Source: an uncultured Caldimonas sp.
GTDB taxonomy: Bacteria > Pseudomonadota > Gammaproteobacteria > Burkholderiales > Burkholderiaceae
DNA length: 64,000 nt
Reading direction: 5' to 3'
Assembly: GCF_946480305.1 (NCBI RefSeq)
Contig: NZ_CAMLJQ010000004.1
Location: forward strand, 62,001 to 126,000
Position numbers and translations under genes: made by a program. Of the stretch, positions 43,449-52,191 are shown in pieces. Under the pieces are notes generated by a model that made no database searches, was not told the DNA's origin, and saw only the letters and a list, made by a program, of their open reading frames with translations. Within the stretch, counting starts at the first letter, position 1. The number at the start of each line of letters is the position of its first letter.

Positions 43449-44368
43449 GCTCGCACCCACATTCTTGTCTCCACGGAATTTCTCGCGGATTCGATGAGCC
43501 GCAAAGTCGAAAGCCCGTCACGAAGTGTGCAAACCTCGCCCTCGTTCCCCGTCAACAATGCATGGTGCATGGCCTTGTAGGACTCGTCTCGCGCGGCTTG
43601 CACCACACTGTCTTTTCCATTGACCGAAATAATGCCCTTCATGACATCTGCAACTATGGTGTTCCGTCTGGTGTTTATTATGAGGTTCCGCTTTCCAGGA
43701 CGATCTACATAATTCATTTGGACGCAGACGGCCGGGCAGCGCTCCATCTCGAGCAGAAGCATGAATACGTCTTCTGAGTCGATTTCCAGGTCGCTGAATT
43801 TCCCGCCGAGGGCGCACACGGCCTGCCACTCCCCGAATAGCCATCCAAGGTAGTCGAGTTCGTGGCTGAGGTCGTTCAGGACACCACCGCCCCGGTTCCG
43901 ATGCGCCGAGTAGCATTCGCGGTAGTCAACGCCTGGACGCCAATCGGGAAGGTACTGCCCGACATATCCCTGAACGGAAATGGCTTCTTCGTTGCGGAGC
44001 AGTTCTTTGAGCTGCTGAAGCACGGGGTGGAAGCGCAGGTTGTATCCGACGTGCACGCTTCTGAAGGAGTGCGGCGGTATGGGCAACACGCGATCGAAGG
44101 CTGGCTTCTCAAGGAGCACCGATCCATTGAAGCCCGCCGCCGCCAACTGCTGCAGGGTCTGGTGGTGATCGGCGGTCGCATTCGCGATCACAACATGGTC
44201 AGGGCTGCGCGCGGCGAGGGCGGTAGTGACGTCAGGAAAGACATGAAAATGGGGGATCTCCCGCGCGCTCACGATGTCCACGCTACATCCCATCTCCGAG
44301 AGAACTCGTGCGTGTCGTGCGCCGATGGAGCCGTACCCTATGACGAGCACGGTGCTGAGTGCATTCAC
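43445..44368 (-). CDS. Gfo/Idh/MocA-family oxidoreductase
   Basis: A 307-residue NAD(P)-dependent sugar oxidoreductase. The N-terminal Rossmann motif is VLVIGYGSIGARHARVLSEMG. The family EKP motif appears as LLEKPAF, and the substrate-binding segment includes GGGVLNDLSHELDYLGWLFG, with the catalytic-type His. It is coupled by four-base overlaps to ptmE upstream and legF downstream, so it belongs functionally with the nonulosonate genes. No step of the established legionaminic acid route needs it, so it may add a further sugar modification. Substrate unknown. Confidence 0.82.
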   Translation of the reverse strand: MNALSTVLVIGYGSIGARHARVLSEMGCSVDIVSAREIPHFHVFPDVTTALAARSPDHVVIANATADHHQTLQQLAAAGFNGSVLLEKPAFDRVLPIPPHSFRSVHVGYNLRFHPVLQQLKELLRNEEAISVQGYVGQYLPDWRPGVDYRECYSAHRNRGGGVLNDLSHELDYLGWLFGEWQAVCALGGKFSDLEIDSEDVFMLLLEMERCPAVCVQMNYVDRPGKRNLIINTRRNTIVADVMKGIISVNGKDSVVQAARDESYKAMHHALLTGNEGEVCTLRDGLSTLRLIESARNSVETRMWVRA

Positions 44369-45414
44369 CGAAACACCTGTCCGAAATCGTGATTGGCGCG
44401 CTCGTAGTCGGAAATCCGCCCGATGTCGAGCCAGTAACCGTCGACCGAGTGTGTGCGGGCCCGCATTCCTCGAGCGATCATTTCCGTGAACAGCGTGGGC
44501 ATATCGAAGAATTCCGATGGAGGAACAAGTCTGAGCACCTCGGGAGACAGGACGTACATCCCAGCGCTCACCAGATGGGTCTGTACTGGCTTCTCCTCGA
44601 TAGACGTGATTTGCCCGTTGTTCTCGACAACGACCCCGAACGGGACCTGCAGCTCATACGTCCGGACACCCATGGTGCCGTGCGCCCCCGAAGCCACATG
44701 AAGATCCACCATACGACCGTAGTCTTCTTTTGTGAGCAGATCAGCGTTGGTCACCACGATCGGCATGTCGGGTGACTCGGGCAGCAGGCTGAGGGCACCC
44801 GCGGTACCCATGCGCTGCTTCTCGCGAAGGTAGCGAATCTCGACACCGAACTGGGAGCCGTCTCCGAAGTGCCGCTCGATCTGCTCCGCCTTGTAGTTGA
44901 CGGCAAAGTAGAACTTGGTAAACCCTTGTTCTGCGTAGCTGCCAACAATCGTCTCGAGAAGTGGCTTGGGCCCAACCTTCAGCATGGGCTTGGGTGTGTC
45001 ACGGGTCAGGCTCTCGAGGCGAGTCCCGAGCCCTCCTGCCATGATGACGACCCAGTTCTCGCGCTGGGGTAGTGCCAGGTAGTCGTCGACTGTCTGCAGA
45101 CCCAACACCACGCCGGAGGTGTCGAGTAGCGGCACTTGATGCAGGCCCAGACGGCGCATCTTGCCGAGAATGGCTTGCCTGTCGTCACCGAGACGCGCGC
45201 AGGTTGGTTGACGATGCATCGCCGACTGCACTTCGTCCTGCAGTGACTGCCCCTTCAGCAGTGCTCTTCGCACGTCGCCATCGCTCAATGTGCCGAGAAG
45301 CCGACGATGCTCATCAACCACAAGCGCGATCTGTGCCCCGGCCTGATTGATCGTCTCGAGTGCGGCACGCAAGGTGATGTGCGGGCCAATCAGAGTCTTT
45401 TCCCAACCGTTCAT
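44365..45414 (-). CDS. ptmE: PtmE-like glucosamine-1-phosphate guanylyltransferase with CBS domains
   Basis: A 349-residue fusion. Residues 1 to about 115 hold two CBS motifs (ALVVDEHRRLLGTLSDGDVRRALL; QVPLLDTSGVVLGLQTVDD). Residues about 122-349 are a nucleotidyltransferase: VVIMAGGLGTRLESLTRDTPKPML, VVTNADLLTKEDY and YWLDIGRISDYERAN. This is the PtmE architecture, which in Campylobacter makes GDP-GlcN(Ac) precursors for legionaminic acid, so the pathway here should be GDP-linked. CBS domains often bind adenine nucleotides and may regulate the enzyme. Confidence 0.86.
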   Translation of the reverse strand: MNGWEKTLIGPHITLRAALETINQAGAQIALVVDEHRRLLGTLSDGDVRRALLKGQSLQDEVQSAMHRQPTCARLGDDRQAILGKMRRLGLHQVPLLDTSGVVLGLQTVDDYLALPQRENWVVIMAGGLGTRLESLTRDTPKPMLKVGPKPLLETIVGSYAEQGFTKFYFAVNYKAEQIERHFGDGSQFGVEIRYLREKQRMGTAGALSLLPESPDMPIVVTNADLLTKEDYGRMVDLHVASGAHGTMGVRTYELQVPFGVVVENNGQITSIEEKPVQTHLVSAGMYVLSPEVLRLVPPSEFFDMPTLFTEMIARGMRARTHSVDGYWLDIGRISDYERANHDFGQVFR

Positions 45415-45420
45415 TTGGTT

Positions 45421-46059
45421 CTATTGCTTCGGGCGCGCAGGTGCGCCAATCAGGATGCCACCGCCATTGAAATCTCGCGTGACGACAGCGCCTGCCGCCA
45501 CCAATGTCCGTGGCCCCAACCGTATGCCTTGCTTCAGCACGGCTCCAGCGCCGATGTGGCTCTCGTCCCCTATGTGGACGTCGCCGCAGACCACCGCACC
45601 GGGCGCCACGTGAACATACTCGCCGAGCGAGCAGTCGTGCTCGACGATTGCACCGGTATTGACAATGCAGCCTCTACCGACCGTTGCACCGATCTGGACA
45701 ACGCAGCGCGCGAGCAACTGAACCGTCGCATCGACGCTAGCGCGTTGCGAAACGACTGCAGATCCATGGCGCACACCGACAAACTGCCACCCTTCGGCCT
45801 CCATCTGCTGTTGAATCTTGCGGCGCAGGCTGCCGCCGCCGACACCGCCGATGCCATTCACCAGCCGGACCCGTTCGGGGGTAAACGTTGCGAGAACTTG
45901 AGCATCAGACCCAAGTACGCGCAAACCGTACGCCATCCCACCGTGTAATGCGGCGTTCTCGTCTGTGAAACCCAACACGGCTTCGTCCGCGTTCAGCAGA
46001 ACGTCTGCCAGCACCCTGGCATGCCCCCCGGCGCCGATGACGAGCACTTGATTCATCAT
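45421..46059 (-). CDS. legH: LegH/NeuD-like acyltransferase
   Basis: A 212-residue left-handed beta-helix acetyltransferase of the NeuD/PglD/LegH group. It has an N-terminal nucleotide-sugar-binding domain (VLVIGAGGHARVLADVLL) and hexapeptide repeats with the catalytic-type His in VEHDCSLGEYVHVAPGAVV. In legionaminic acid synthesis LegH acetylates the 4-amino group made by LegC. ATG 46059 gives an ATGA overlap with the legI stop; ATG 46056 is the next in-frame start. Confidence 0.87.
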   Translation of the reverse strand: MMNQVLVIGAGGHARVLADVLLNADEAVLGFTDENAALHGGMAYGLRVLGSDAQVLATFTPERVRLVNGIGGVGGGSLRRKIQQQMEAEGWQFVGVRHGSAVVSQRASVDATVQLLARCVVQIGATVGRGCIVNTGAIVEHDCSLGEYVHVAPGAVVCGDVHIGDESHIGAGAVLKQGIRLGPRTLVAAGAVVTRDFNGGGILIGAPARPKQ

Positions 46060-47132
46060 GGCTCGATCAAATCGTCTTCGGTGTAGTCGCGGGTCGCGAG
46101 ACGACCGTCCAGCGACCAGAGATCCATGGGCGAGATGCCGTTCCCCGGCCGCTTGCACGCGAGAGCATCCAAGGAGATCGGCTCTCCTTTGCTGATTCGT
46201 CGGCCAGCGACGACGCTTCGCCTCGCGACGGCACGGTTTGGAACTTCTGCCAGTGCGGGGGCCTTGATCGAGGACCCCAAGGCTCGCTCGATCACACGGA
46301 CGCCACGTACCAATGAAGCCAGCTCTGCCGGCTCCAGCGAGGCAGCATGGTCGGGGCCAGGCAAGGTTCTATCAAGCGTGAAATGCTTTTCGAGCACCTT
46401 GGCACCGCGCGCCGCGGCAGCGAGCGACACCTCGATGCCTTCGGTGTGGTCCGAGTAGCCCACGGGCAATCCAAAGGCGGCACGCATGGTGTCCATTGCG
46501 CGAAGGTTGACTGCTTCGGGCGGAGCTGGATACTCCGTCACGCAATGCAAGAGCGTGACGTACTGCTGCAAGGCGGCGCGCCCCTGCGTACTGGCATATG
46601 CTGCTTCGAAATCCCCCCTGCCGGACGGTCCACGCTCGTTCACCAAACCGAAAGCAATGACGCCTAGTGCCTGCTCGACATCCGCCAGAGTGCACATGCC
46701 GGTCGACACGATCATGGGCTTGCGTAGACGCGCCGCCTGCAACAACAAGGGTGCACACGTGATGTCGCCCGAAGGTACCTTGATCGCCGGCATGTCGAGC
46801 GTCGACAGAAACGCCAGACTCTGCGCATCGAACGCGGTCGACATGAAGCGAATGCCGCGCTCGCGGCAACGCGCGAGCAATTGCTGATGCCCGGCCGCGT
46901 CCAGTTCCAACCGTTTGAGCATGGACAGCTGCGTGCCCGCGTCTTGCGTATTGGCAACCTGATACGCCGCCTTTTGCGCTTTCACGGTAGCAATATGCTC
47001 CGCCTTGAAGGTCTGGAACTTCACTGCATCGGCGCCGGCATCGGCTGCTACGTCCACCAGCCGCAGCGCCATCTCCAGCGAGCCGTTGTGGTTCACTCCG
47101 GCCTCGGCAATGATGAAGACTTCATCGCTCAT
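46056..47132 (-). CDS. legI: legionaminic acid synthase (NeuB family)
   Basis: A 358-residue synthase that condenses phosphoenolpyruvate with the 6-deoxy-mannose-type diamino sugar to give the nine-carbon acid. Motifs: IIAEAGVNHNGSLEMALRL, DAVKFQTFKAEHIAT, KVPSGDITCAPLL, HCVTEYPAPPEAVNLRAM, GYSDHTEGIEVSLAAAARGA, and EKHFTLDRTLPGPDHAASL. A C-terminal SAF (antifreeze-like) domain follows (RRSVVAGRRISKGEPISLD). The length is normal, one base from legG. Confidence 0.94.
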   Translation of the reverse strand: MSDEVFIIAEAGVNHNGSLEMALRLVDVAADAGADAVKFQTFKAEHIATVKAQKAAYQVANTQDAGTQLSMLKRLELDAAGHQQLLARCRERGIRFMSTAFDAQSLAFLSTLDMPAIKVPSGDITCAPLLLQAARLRKPMIVSTGMCTLADVEQALGVIAFGLVNERGPSGRGDFEAAYASTQGRAALQQYVTLLHCVTEYPAPPEAVNLRAMDTMRAAFGLPVGYSDHTEGIEVSLAAAARGAKVLEKHFTLDRTLPGPDHAASLEPAELASLVRGVRVIERALGSSIKAPALAEVPNRAVARRSVVAGRRISKGEPISLDALACKRPGNGISPMDLWSLDGRLATRDYTEDDLIEP

Positions 47133-47133
47133 G

Positions 47134-48291
47134 TCACTGCTCCAGCAGGTAAAAGGACTTCTTCAGAAGTTGGCTCGTCGGCGGTGCTTCTTTGAGAATT
47201 TCGACAATGCGTTCAGCCGTTCTGCCGTCGCCATATGGGTTGACCACAGTGCTGCAGTCCATCATTCGAGCCTGCCGCAGCGCTTCAACGATCGCGCCCC
47301 GCTCGGCCTCGCAATGGACAACCGAAGCAGCAGCAAGACGCCCCCGTTGGCGTTGACCAATGTCGATGGTTGGAATCCTGAATGACGGCGCCTCGTAGAG
47401 GCCGCTTGACGAGTTGCCGACCACGGCATCCATGTGCGCCATCAGGCTGAGATAGCGCACTTGGCCCAAGGACGCGTAAGCGCGGACGTGCCCCGGCCGT
47501 CGCGCCGCCCATTCATCCACCATGGCCGCAAGCGCTCTGCCGCCCGTATCAGCGTTGGGCTTGGTGCACCAGATGGAGGCATCGGCTTCAGCCTCGTCCA
47601 GTGCAGCGATCAGTTCTGAGAAGTGCCGTTCGCTGCCACCTGGATCGAGGGTCTCGGGATGAAAGGTGACGAGTAGATTGCGTGCACCCAGCACGGCGCC
47701 CAGGGATTGCTCCAATGCGTGGCGGTCCAGCAACGGAGTGCGGCGCAGATGATCCAACCCCGGACTGCCGACCACGAAGACACGCTCCGGCTGCTCTCCC
47801 AGTTGAACGACTCGTCTGGCCGAGATGGTGTTGGTGACGAAATGCAGATGCGACATCTTTGTGATGGCGTGTCGTATCGCTTCGTCGTAGGCTCCTTCGG
47901 TCGTGTCGCCCCCGGCGATGTGCGCGACCGGAATGTTGAGGAGCAGACAGGTCTGTGCGACAGCGAGGATCTCGAAGCGATCGCCCAGGATCATGACCAT
48001 GTCGGGTTGCAGCTCCGCCAAGGCGTCCGCCATGGCGATCACACCCAGCCCCACGGACTTTGCAGTGGCAACCGCAGCGTCACCGGCGAGTAGCATGTGC
48101 ACTCTGCGCGCGATGCGGAAGCCGTCGCGTTCGATCTCTTCGACGGTACGTCCGAATTCCGGTGCCAGATGCATTCCGGTGACGATCAATTGCAGGTCGA
48201 ACAACGCCGATGCCTCAATCTCTCGGAGCACCCAGTAGAGCAGCCCATACTCGGCGCGACTACCGGTGACGACGCAGAGCTTGCGCTTCAT
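47134..48291 (-). CDS. legG: NDP-sugar hydrolysing 2-epimerase (NeuC/LegG family)
   Basis: A 385-residue enzyme that removes the nucleotide and inverts C2 to give the free manno-configured sugar used by LegI. It begins LCVVTGSRAEYGLLYWVLREI and has ILGDRFEILAVAQTCLLLNIP, HIAGGDTTEGAYDEAIRHAITKM and VGNSSSGLYEAPSF. It shares the 2-epimerase fold with fnlC but has the TGSRAEYG start typical of hydrolysing NeuC/LegG enzymes. Its start overlaps the legC stop by four bases. Confidence 0.93.
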   Translation of the reverse strand: MKRKLCVVTGSRAEYGLLYWVLREIEASALFDLQLIVTGMHLAPEFGRTVEEIERDGFRIARRVHMLLAGDAAVATAKSVGLGVIAMADALAELQPDMVMILGDRFEILAVAQTCLLLNIPVAHIAGGDTTEGAYDEAIRHAITKMSHLHFVTNTISARRVVQLGEQPERVFVVGSPGLDHLRRTPLLDRHALEQSLGAVLGARNLLVTFHPETLDPGGSERHFSELIAALDEAEADASIWCTKPNADTGGRALAAMVDEWAARRPGHVRAYASLGQVRYLSLMAHMDAVVGNSSSGLYEAPSFRIPTIDIGQRQRGRLAAASVVHCEAERGAIVEALRQARMMDCSTVVNPYGDGRTAERIVEILKEAPPTSQLLKKSFYLLEQ

Positions 48292-49493
48292 GTGCCCGCT
48301 CCCCCAAGAGAGGCGCTGCTAGGCAGGTTGACAACGCGCGCCTCCATGCTTTCGGCCACCCGCAGATCGGCCCTCGGACACGATCGGTACATCGGCAGGC
48401 GATGCATCAGTGTCCATATTGGACGGGACATGTACCGCTGGTCGTTCAGCGCCGCCAGCAGCGGATCGCGGAGCCCAGCGTACGGTTCGTCCAGCACCAG
48501 CGCGTTCAGCCAGTAATTGCCCTGCGTGCCGGCTGGCTCCCTGAGAAACTTCACCCCTTCGACGTCGGCCAGAGCTCGCGCATACCGTTCCGCCAAGGCG
48601 CGCTTTCGCGCAAGCATCGACGGAAGGCGCTCGAGTTGTGCGCAGCCCAGGGCGGCGTTCAGGTTGGGTAGCCTGTAGTTGTATCCCACTTCATCGTGCA
48701 GGAAGTTCCAGCGATGCGAAGTCCTGGCGGTCGTGGTCAGGTGCTTGGCGCGCCGACCCAGTTCGATGTCGTTGGTGAGGACGGCACCGCCCCCGCCGGT
48801 CGTCACCACCTTGTTCCCGTTGAAGCTCAGGGCCGCCAGTTGCCCGACATTTCCGGTGTGCCGACCGTCACGGCCATATGAACCGAGTGACTCTGCGGCG
48901 TCTTCGATGAGGACCAGGCACCACTTCCGAGCTACCTCCGCAATGGCATCGAGGTCTGCGGGATGGCCGAACACGTGCATCACGATCAGGGCCCGCAGCG
49001 GGGCGCCTGTCAGACGGTTGTAGCTGACCCCGTCCCTCAGCTCGGCAATCTGTGAAAGATGGCAATCGAGTGCTGCCGCGTCCACCCCGAGTGAAACGGC
49101 TTCCGAATCCACGAAGTGGGGCGTCGCGCCAACATATGCGACGGCGTTCGCGGTCGCCACGAATGTCAGGGCCGGGACCAGCACTTCATCGTTTCGCTGC
49201 ACGCCTGCAAGCAGGAGGCATGTATGCAGAGCGGCCGTTCCGTTTGATGTAGCGATCGCGCACTTGGCACCGGTGAAGCTCGCCAGATCCCGCTCGAAGC
49301 GATCCACGTAGGCCCCGACGGACGAGACCCAGCCCGTGTCGAGACAGTCCTTGACGTACTCCCATTCGCGACCGGCAAACTCAGGCTCGTGTAGCGCAAG
49401 CGTGTTCGACGGCTCGCCTAGTACATCACGGACGGCGGCTACCACCGCGTCAACTACCGGCTGCGCCGGCTCAGCTCGTGGATGGGCGTTCAT
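48288..49493 (-). CDS. legC: LegC-like PLP aminotransferase
   Basis: A 401-residue DegT/DnrJ/EryC1-family aminotransferase that adds the 4-amino group to the keto sugar made by LegB. Conserved segments are FAGREWEYVKDCLDTGWVSS, IATSNGTAALHTCLLLAGV, VLIEDAAESLGSYG and the PLP-lysine region LSFNGNKVVTTGGGGAVLT. This last form, with GNK rather than the usual HPxK, is typical of the LegC group. The length is normal. legB lies 12 bases upstream. Confidence 0.92.
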   Translation of the reverse strand: MNAHPRAEPAQPVVDAVVAAVRDVLGEPSNTLALHEPEFAGREWEYVKDCLDTGWVSSVGAYVDRFERDLASFTGAKCAIATSNGTAALHTCLLLAGVQRNDEVLVPALTFVATANAVAYVGATPHFVDSEAVSLGVDAAALDCHLSQIAELRDGVSYNRLTGAPLRALIVMHVFGHPADLDAIAEVARKWCLVLIEDAAESLGSYGRDGRHTGNVGQLAALSFNGNKVVTTGGGGAVLTNDIELGRRAKHLTTTARTSHRWNFLHDEVGYNYRLPNLNAALGCAQLERLPSMLARKRALAERYARALADVEGVKFLREPAGTQGNYWLNALVLDEPYAGLRDPLLAALNDQRYMSRPIWTLMHRLPMYRSCPRADLRVAESMEARVVNLPSSASLGGAGT

Positions 49494-49504
49494 ACAGCGA
49501 CAGC

Positions 49505-50515
49505 TCAGATGTTGTACAAGCCTGCCTTGTAGCGGCGCAGGTTCTCGGGGCGCGAGAACCAGTCGATGGTTTCGCGCAGACCTCTCGCCAGGCCGTCACG
49601 TTGCCCGTATTGGGGGCGCCATCCGGTGAGAGACAGTACACGCTGGTTGTCCGCCCACAACCGCTCGACTTCACTCCCGGCAGGTCGCAAACGCTGCTCA
49701 TCGCTCTCGAACTCGATCTCCTGCCCCATCAGTTCGGCGATCAGCGTTGCCGTTTCCCCGATCGAAATCTCGAAATTGCTTCCGACATTCAGAACCTGGC
49801 CAATGGCGGCGTCGCACTCTGCAACGGCCAGAAAGCCTCGCACAGTGTCTTGTACGTAGTTGAAGTCTCGTGTCGGATGGATGGCACCCAGCTTGACACG
49901 ACGCGCCCCTGAAGCCACCTGCGTGATGATGGTCGGGATAACCGCTCGCGCGGACTGCCTGGGACCATAGGTGTTGAACGGCCGAATGACAGCAACCGGG
50001 GTGCCAAATGACAGCTGGAAGCTCAAGGCAATCTGATCGGCTCCAATCTTGCTGGCCGAGTAAGGTGACTGCCCTTGCAGAGGGTGCTCCTCGCTGATCG
50101 GCACAAAACGGGCGGTTCCATACACCTCACTCGTCGACGTATGGACAACGCGTTGCACACCCAACTCGCGAGCCGCTTGAACCACGTTCAACGTTCCCTT
50201 GATGTTGGTGTCGACGTACGTATCGGGCGAGTGGTACGAGTAAGGGATCGCAATGAGCGCTGCGAGATGAAAAACGGCATCGCATCCTTGCATCGCGGTT
50301 CGGACGCCATGCGGATCCCGGATATCGCCCGCAAAAACATCGAGCGAGCGCTTCACCTCGTCGTCCGCCTCATCCAACCAGCCCCACGAATTGAAGCTGT
50401 TGTAGTAGACGAAAGCGCGCACGTCCACGCCGGCGCGTACAAGATGTTCTGTCAGGTGCGAGCCGATGAAACCGTCGGCCCCCGTCACCAGCACCTTTTT
50501 ACCGGTCAATTTCAT
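49505..50515 (-). CDS. legB: LegB-like NDP-GlcNAc 4,6-dehydratase
   Basis: A 336-residue SDR dehydratase, the first committed step of the legionaminic acid branch. Motifs: VLVTGADGFIGSHLTEHLVR, YYNSFNSWGWLDE, HLAALIAIPYSYHSPDTY, STSEVYG, catalytic YSASKIGADQIA and NTYGPRQSARAVIPTIITQ. The YNSFNSWGWLD and IAIPYSYHSP segments mark the LegB group among dehydratases. It is the first gene of the Leg run, 33 bases downstream of wzz. Confidence 0.94.
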   Translation of the reverse strand: MKLTGKKVLVTGADGFIGSHLTEHLVRAGVDVRAFVYYNSFNSWGWLDEADDEVKRSLDVFAGDIRDPHGVRTAMQGCDAVFHLAALIAIPYSYHSPDTYVDTNIKGTLNVVQAARELGVQRVVHTSTSEVYGTARFVPISEEHPLQGQSPYSASKIGADQIALSFQLSFGTPVAVIRPFNTYGPRQSARAVIPTIITQVASGARRVKLGAIHPTRDFNYVQDTVRGFLAVAECDAAIGQVLNVGSNFEISIGETATLIAELMGQEIEFESDEQRLRPAGSEVERLWADNQRVLSLTGWRPQYGQRDGLARGLRETIDWFSRPENLRRYKAGLYNI

Positions 50516-50548
50516 TTCAAAACCCTTGTGTGTTGCCCGATTGCCCGC

Positions 50549-51718
50549 TCAGTTCGCTCTGCTTGAAAGGCTGCGACGGAGACTGGTCCTCAAGCGATGC
50601 AATCTTGCATGACCGTCGGGGGTAGACATCACCCGGCGGAACTTCGCCCGCGCCAAGACCAGCGTGACGCAGCCGGCAAAGGCAACCAGCATTGCGAGGA
50701 TCGCGATGCTTGCGCGTTTCGGTCGGGCTTGTCGCTCGGGCGGCGTGGCAACGTCGACAACCTGCACCAGCGTTCCCTCTCGGCTCTCGTCGAGGCGGGC
50801 CGACTCGTACTGGCTGGCAAAGAGGTCGAACAGTGCGGCCTGATACTGGAACTCGTCATAGCGATCCCACTGAGAGTCAACCGAGTCGCCCTTGGCTGCC
50901 GATTCAACCTCGTTCAACTGCTTCCTCAGTCGCTCCAAGCTGCTTCGCGCGTTCTGGTATTCCGGTGCCTGCTCGCCGACGTAGTCGCGCATTGCCAGCA
51001 GTCTTACTTCGCCGGCAGCCACCTCTGCCCGGAGCCTCGAGTACGCTTCGGCGGCCGTCTCCGCCCCGCCTTCGGCGCCACTTGCCTTTGGCGTAGATCC
51101 ATTGAGCGATCGCGCCGCCTCTGCCAGTTTGCCGCTGGCGTGCGACAACTCCCTGGCAAAGAATTCCCGCCGCTGCTTGACCTCGTCCGAAGCCAGTTGG
51201 GCGGTAAGCGCTCTCAGTTGTCCGACGTAGCTATTCGCAATCGCCGCGGCTCTAACAGGGTCGGTGTCATCGACCTCTATGCTGATCAGGCCGTCCTTTT
51301 TCCCGGTCGAGAAGGTCGTATTTGCTGATAGTCGCCGGCGCGCCTCGGCTTTCGATGAGGCGCCGTACGCTTTCTCCAGCGCGTACTCGTCAATCAGCCG
51401 GTCCATCACGTTTGCCGATTGCATCAAGCCGATGTAACGGTCCGCCTGGCTTTTTGCCATGCTGTCGATGTTCGCAAGATTCGCCAACACACCGAGCGAT
51501 TTGGCAGCGGCAGCAGCCGAACTGTGGTATTGCGGCGGAAGAAGCAAAGTCTTCGCCGTGTACGTGGGCGGAACCAGAAAGGAAGCGCCGTATGCTGCAA
51601 TGCCAACGAGCAACGGAAGCAGGACGACGACCCTCAGATGCTCGACGAGCACGAGAAGCGAATCGGCGATGCCCGACTCGGCAGGCGGTGAGCTGTTTTC
51701 AACGGCGTTTTCGTTCAT
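50549..51718 (-). CDS. wzz: Wzz-type chain-length determinant protein
   Basis: A 389-residue inner-membrane co-polymerase that would set the modal length of the Wzy-made chain. One helix lies near residues 27-50 (VVVLLPLLVGIAAYGASFLV) and another near the C-terminus (ASIAILAMLVAFAGCVTLVLA), preceded by a proline-rich VVDVATPPERQARPKRAS. The periplasmic part between is helical with coiled-coil character. There is no kinase domain. ATG 51718 is preferred; an ATG four codons upstream exists. It is the first gene of the long minus-strand run. Confidence 0.87.
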   Translation of the reverse strand: MNENAVENSSPPAESGIADSLLVLVEHLRVVVLLPLLVGIAAYGASFLVPPTYTAKTLLLPPQYHSSAAAAAKSLGVLANLANIDSMAKSQADRYIGLMQSANVMDRLIDEYALEKAYGASSKAEARRRLSANTTFSTGKKDGLISIEVDDTDPVRAAAIANSYVGQLRALTAQLASDEVKQRREFFARELSHASGKLAEAARSLNGSTPKASGAEGGAETAAEAYSRLRAEVAAGEVRLLAMRDYVGEQAPEYQNARSSLERLRKQLNEVESAAKGDSVDSQWDRYDEFQYQAALFDLFASQYESARLDESREGTLVQVVDVATPPERQARPKRASIAILAMLVAFAGCVTLVLARAKFRRVMSTPDGHARLHRLRTSLRRSLSSRAN

Positions 51719-51850
51719 GATCAAATGCAAAAGCGAGCAGCGGAATAATTCTCAATCGCAAATCACTCCGCCTATAGCGAAACAGCGAGTCGCGGGTGCG
51801 CGCGTCGTGACGTAATCGGCAATAATGCAACCCGTCTTTTGCCCCCGCCT

Positions 51851-51870
51851 ATTGATTTTCGTTTATCAAT
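51851..51870. promoter_or_regulatory. inverted repeat ATTGAT-N8-ATCAAT
   Basis: Six-base arms ATTGAT (51851-51856) and ATCAAT (51865-51870) with an eight-base AT-rich centre, in an AT-rich patch between two divergent operons. The size fits a dimeric repressor or activator site, but no regulator is known for it and chance is possible. Confidence 0.3.
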
Positions 51871-52106
51871 GGCCTCAAGCAATCGCGCCGGCAAGACCTG
51901 CAACTTGCGCGCTGCTGCGCGACAGGCACCCCCCTCCGACGAGGGCGCTCTGCGCGACACTGCCGACCCTGATCGCTAAAAGGCCGGAAGACCGCAGCGA
52001 TAATTCCAGGCAAACCGACATTCTCTCCCACAGACGCCGGTGTTCGCAACTTCGTGCAACCGAAGCACACCGCGCCCCCCAAAGGGATGAAGACAGAGCA
52101 GCGTGT

Positions 52107-52130
52107 CGTGACCGACAATGCCGGGTCACG
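52107..52130. promoter_or_regulatory. inverted repeat upstream of the WecA-type gene
   Basis: Seven-base perfect arms CGTGACC (52107-52113) and GGTCACG (52124-52130) with a ten-base loop, about 60 bases before the start at 52192. It could be a leader hairpin or an operator. No T-tract follows, so it is not an intrinsic terminator. Confidence 0.3.
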
Positions 52131-52191
52131 CGCGAGCACCCGCGAGTAAACAGGCTGAGCCTGCGCGGCAAGAGCACCAGGGCAAATCCAA

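Larger units (their letters stand above)
51719..52191. other. divergent promoter region between wzz and the WecA-type gene
   Basis: A 473-base gap between the long leftward glycan operon and the rightward wecA-like gene. It contains AT-rich patches (51739-51785 and 51820-51870) unusual for this genome and should hold promoters for both directions. I could not find a hexamer pair good enough to call. Open frames here are Arg-rich with no family character and are rejected as genes. Two inverted repeats inside it are listed separately. Confidence 0.55.
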
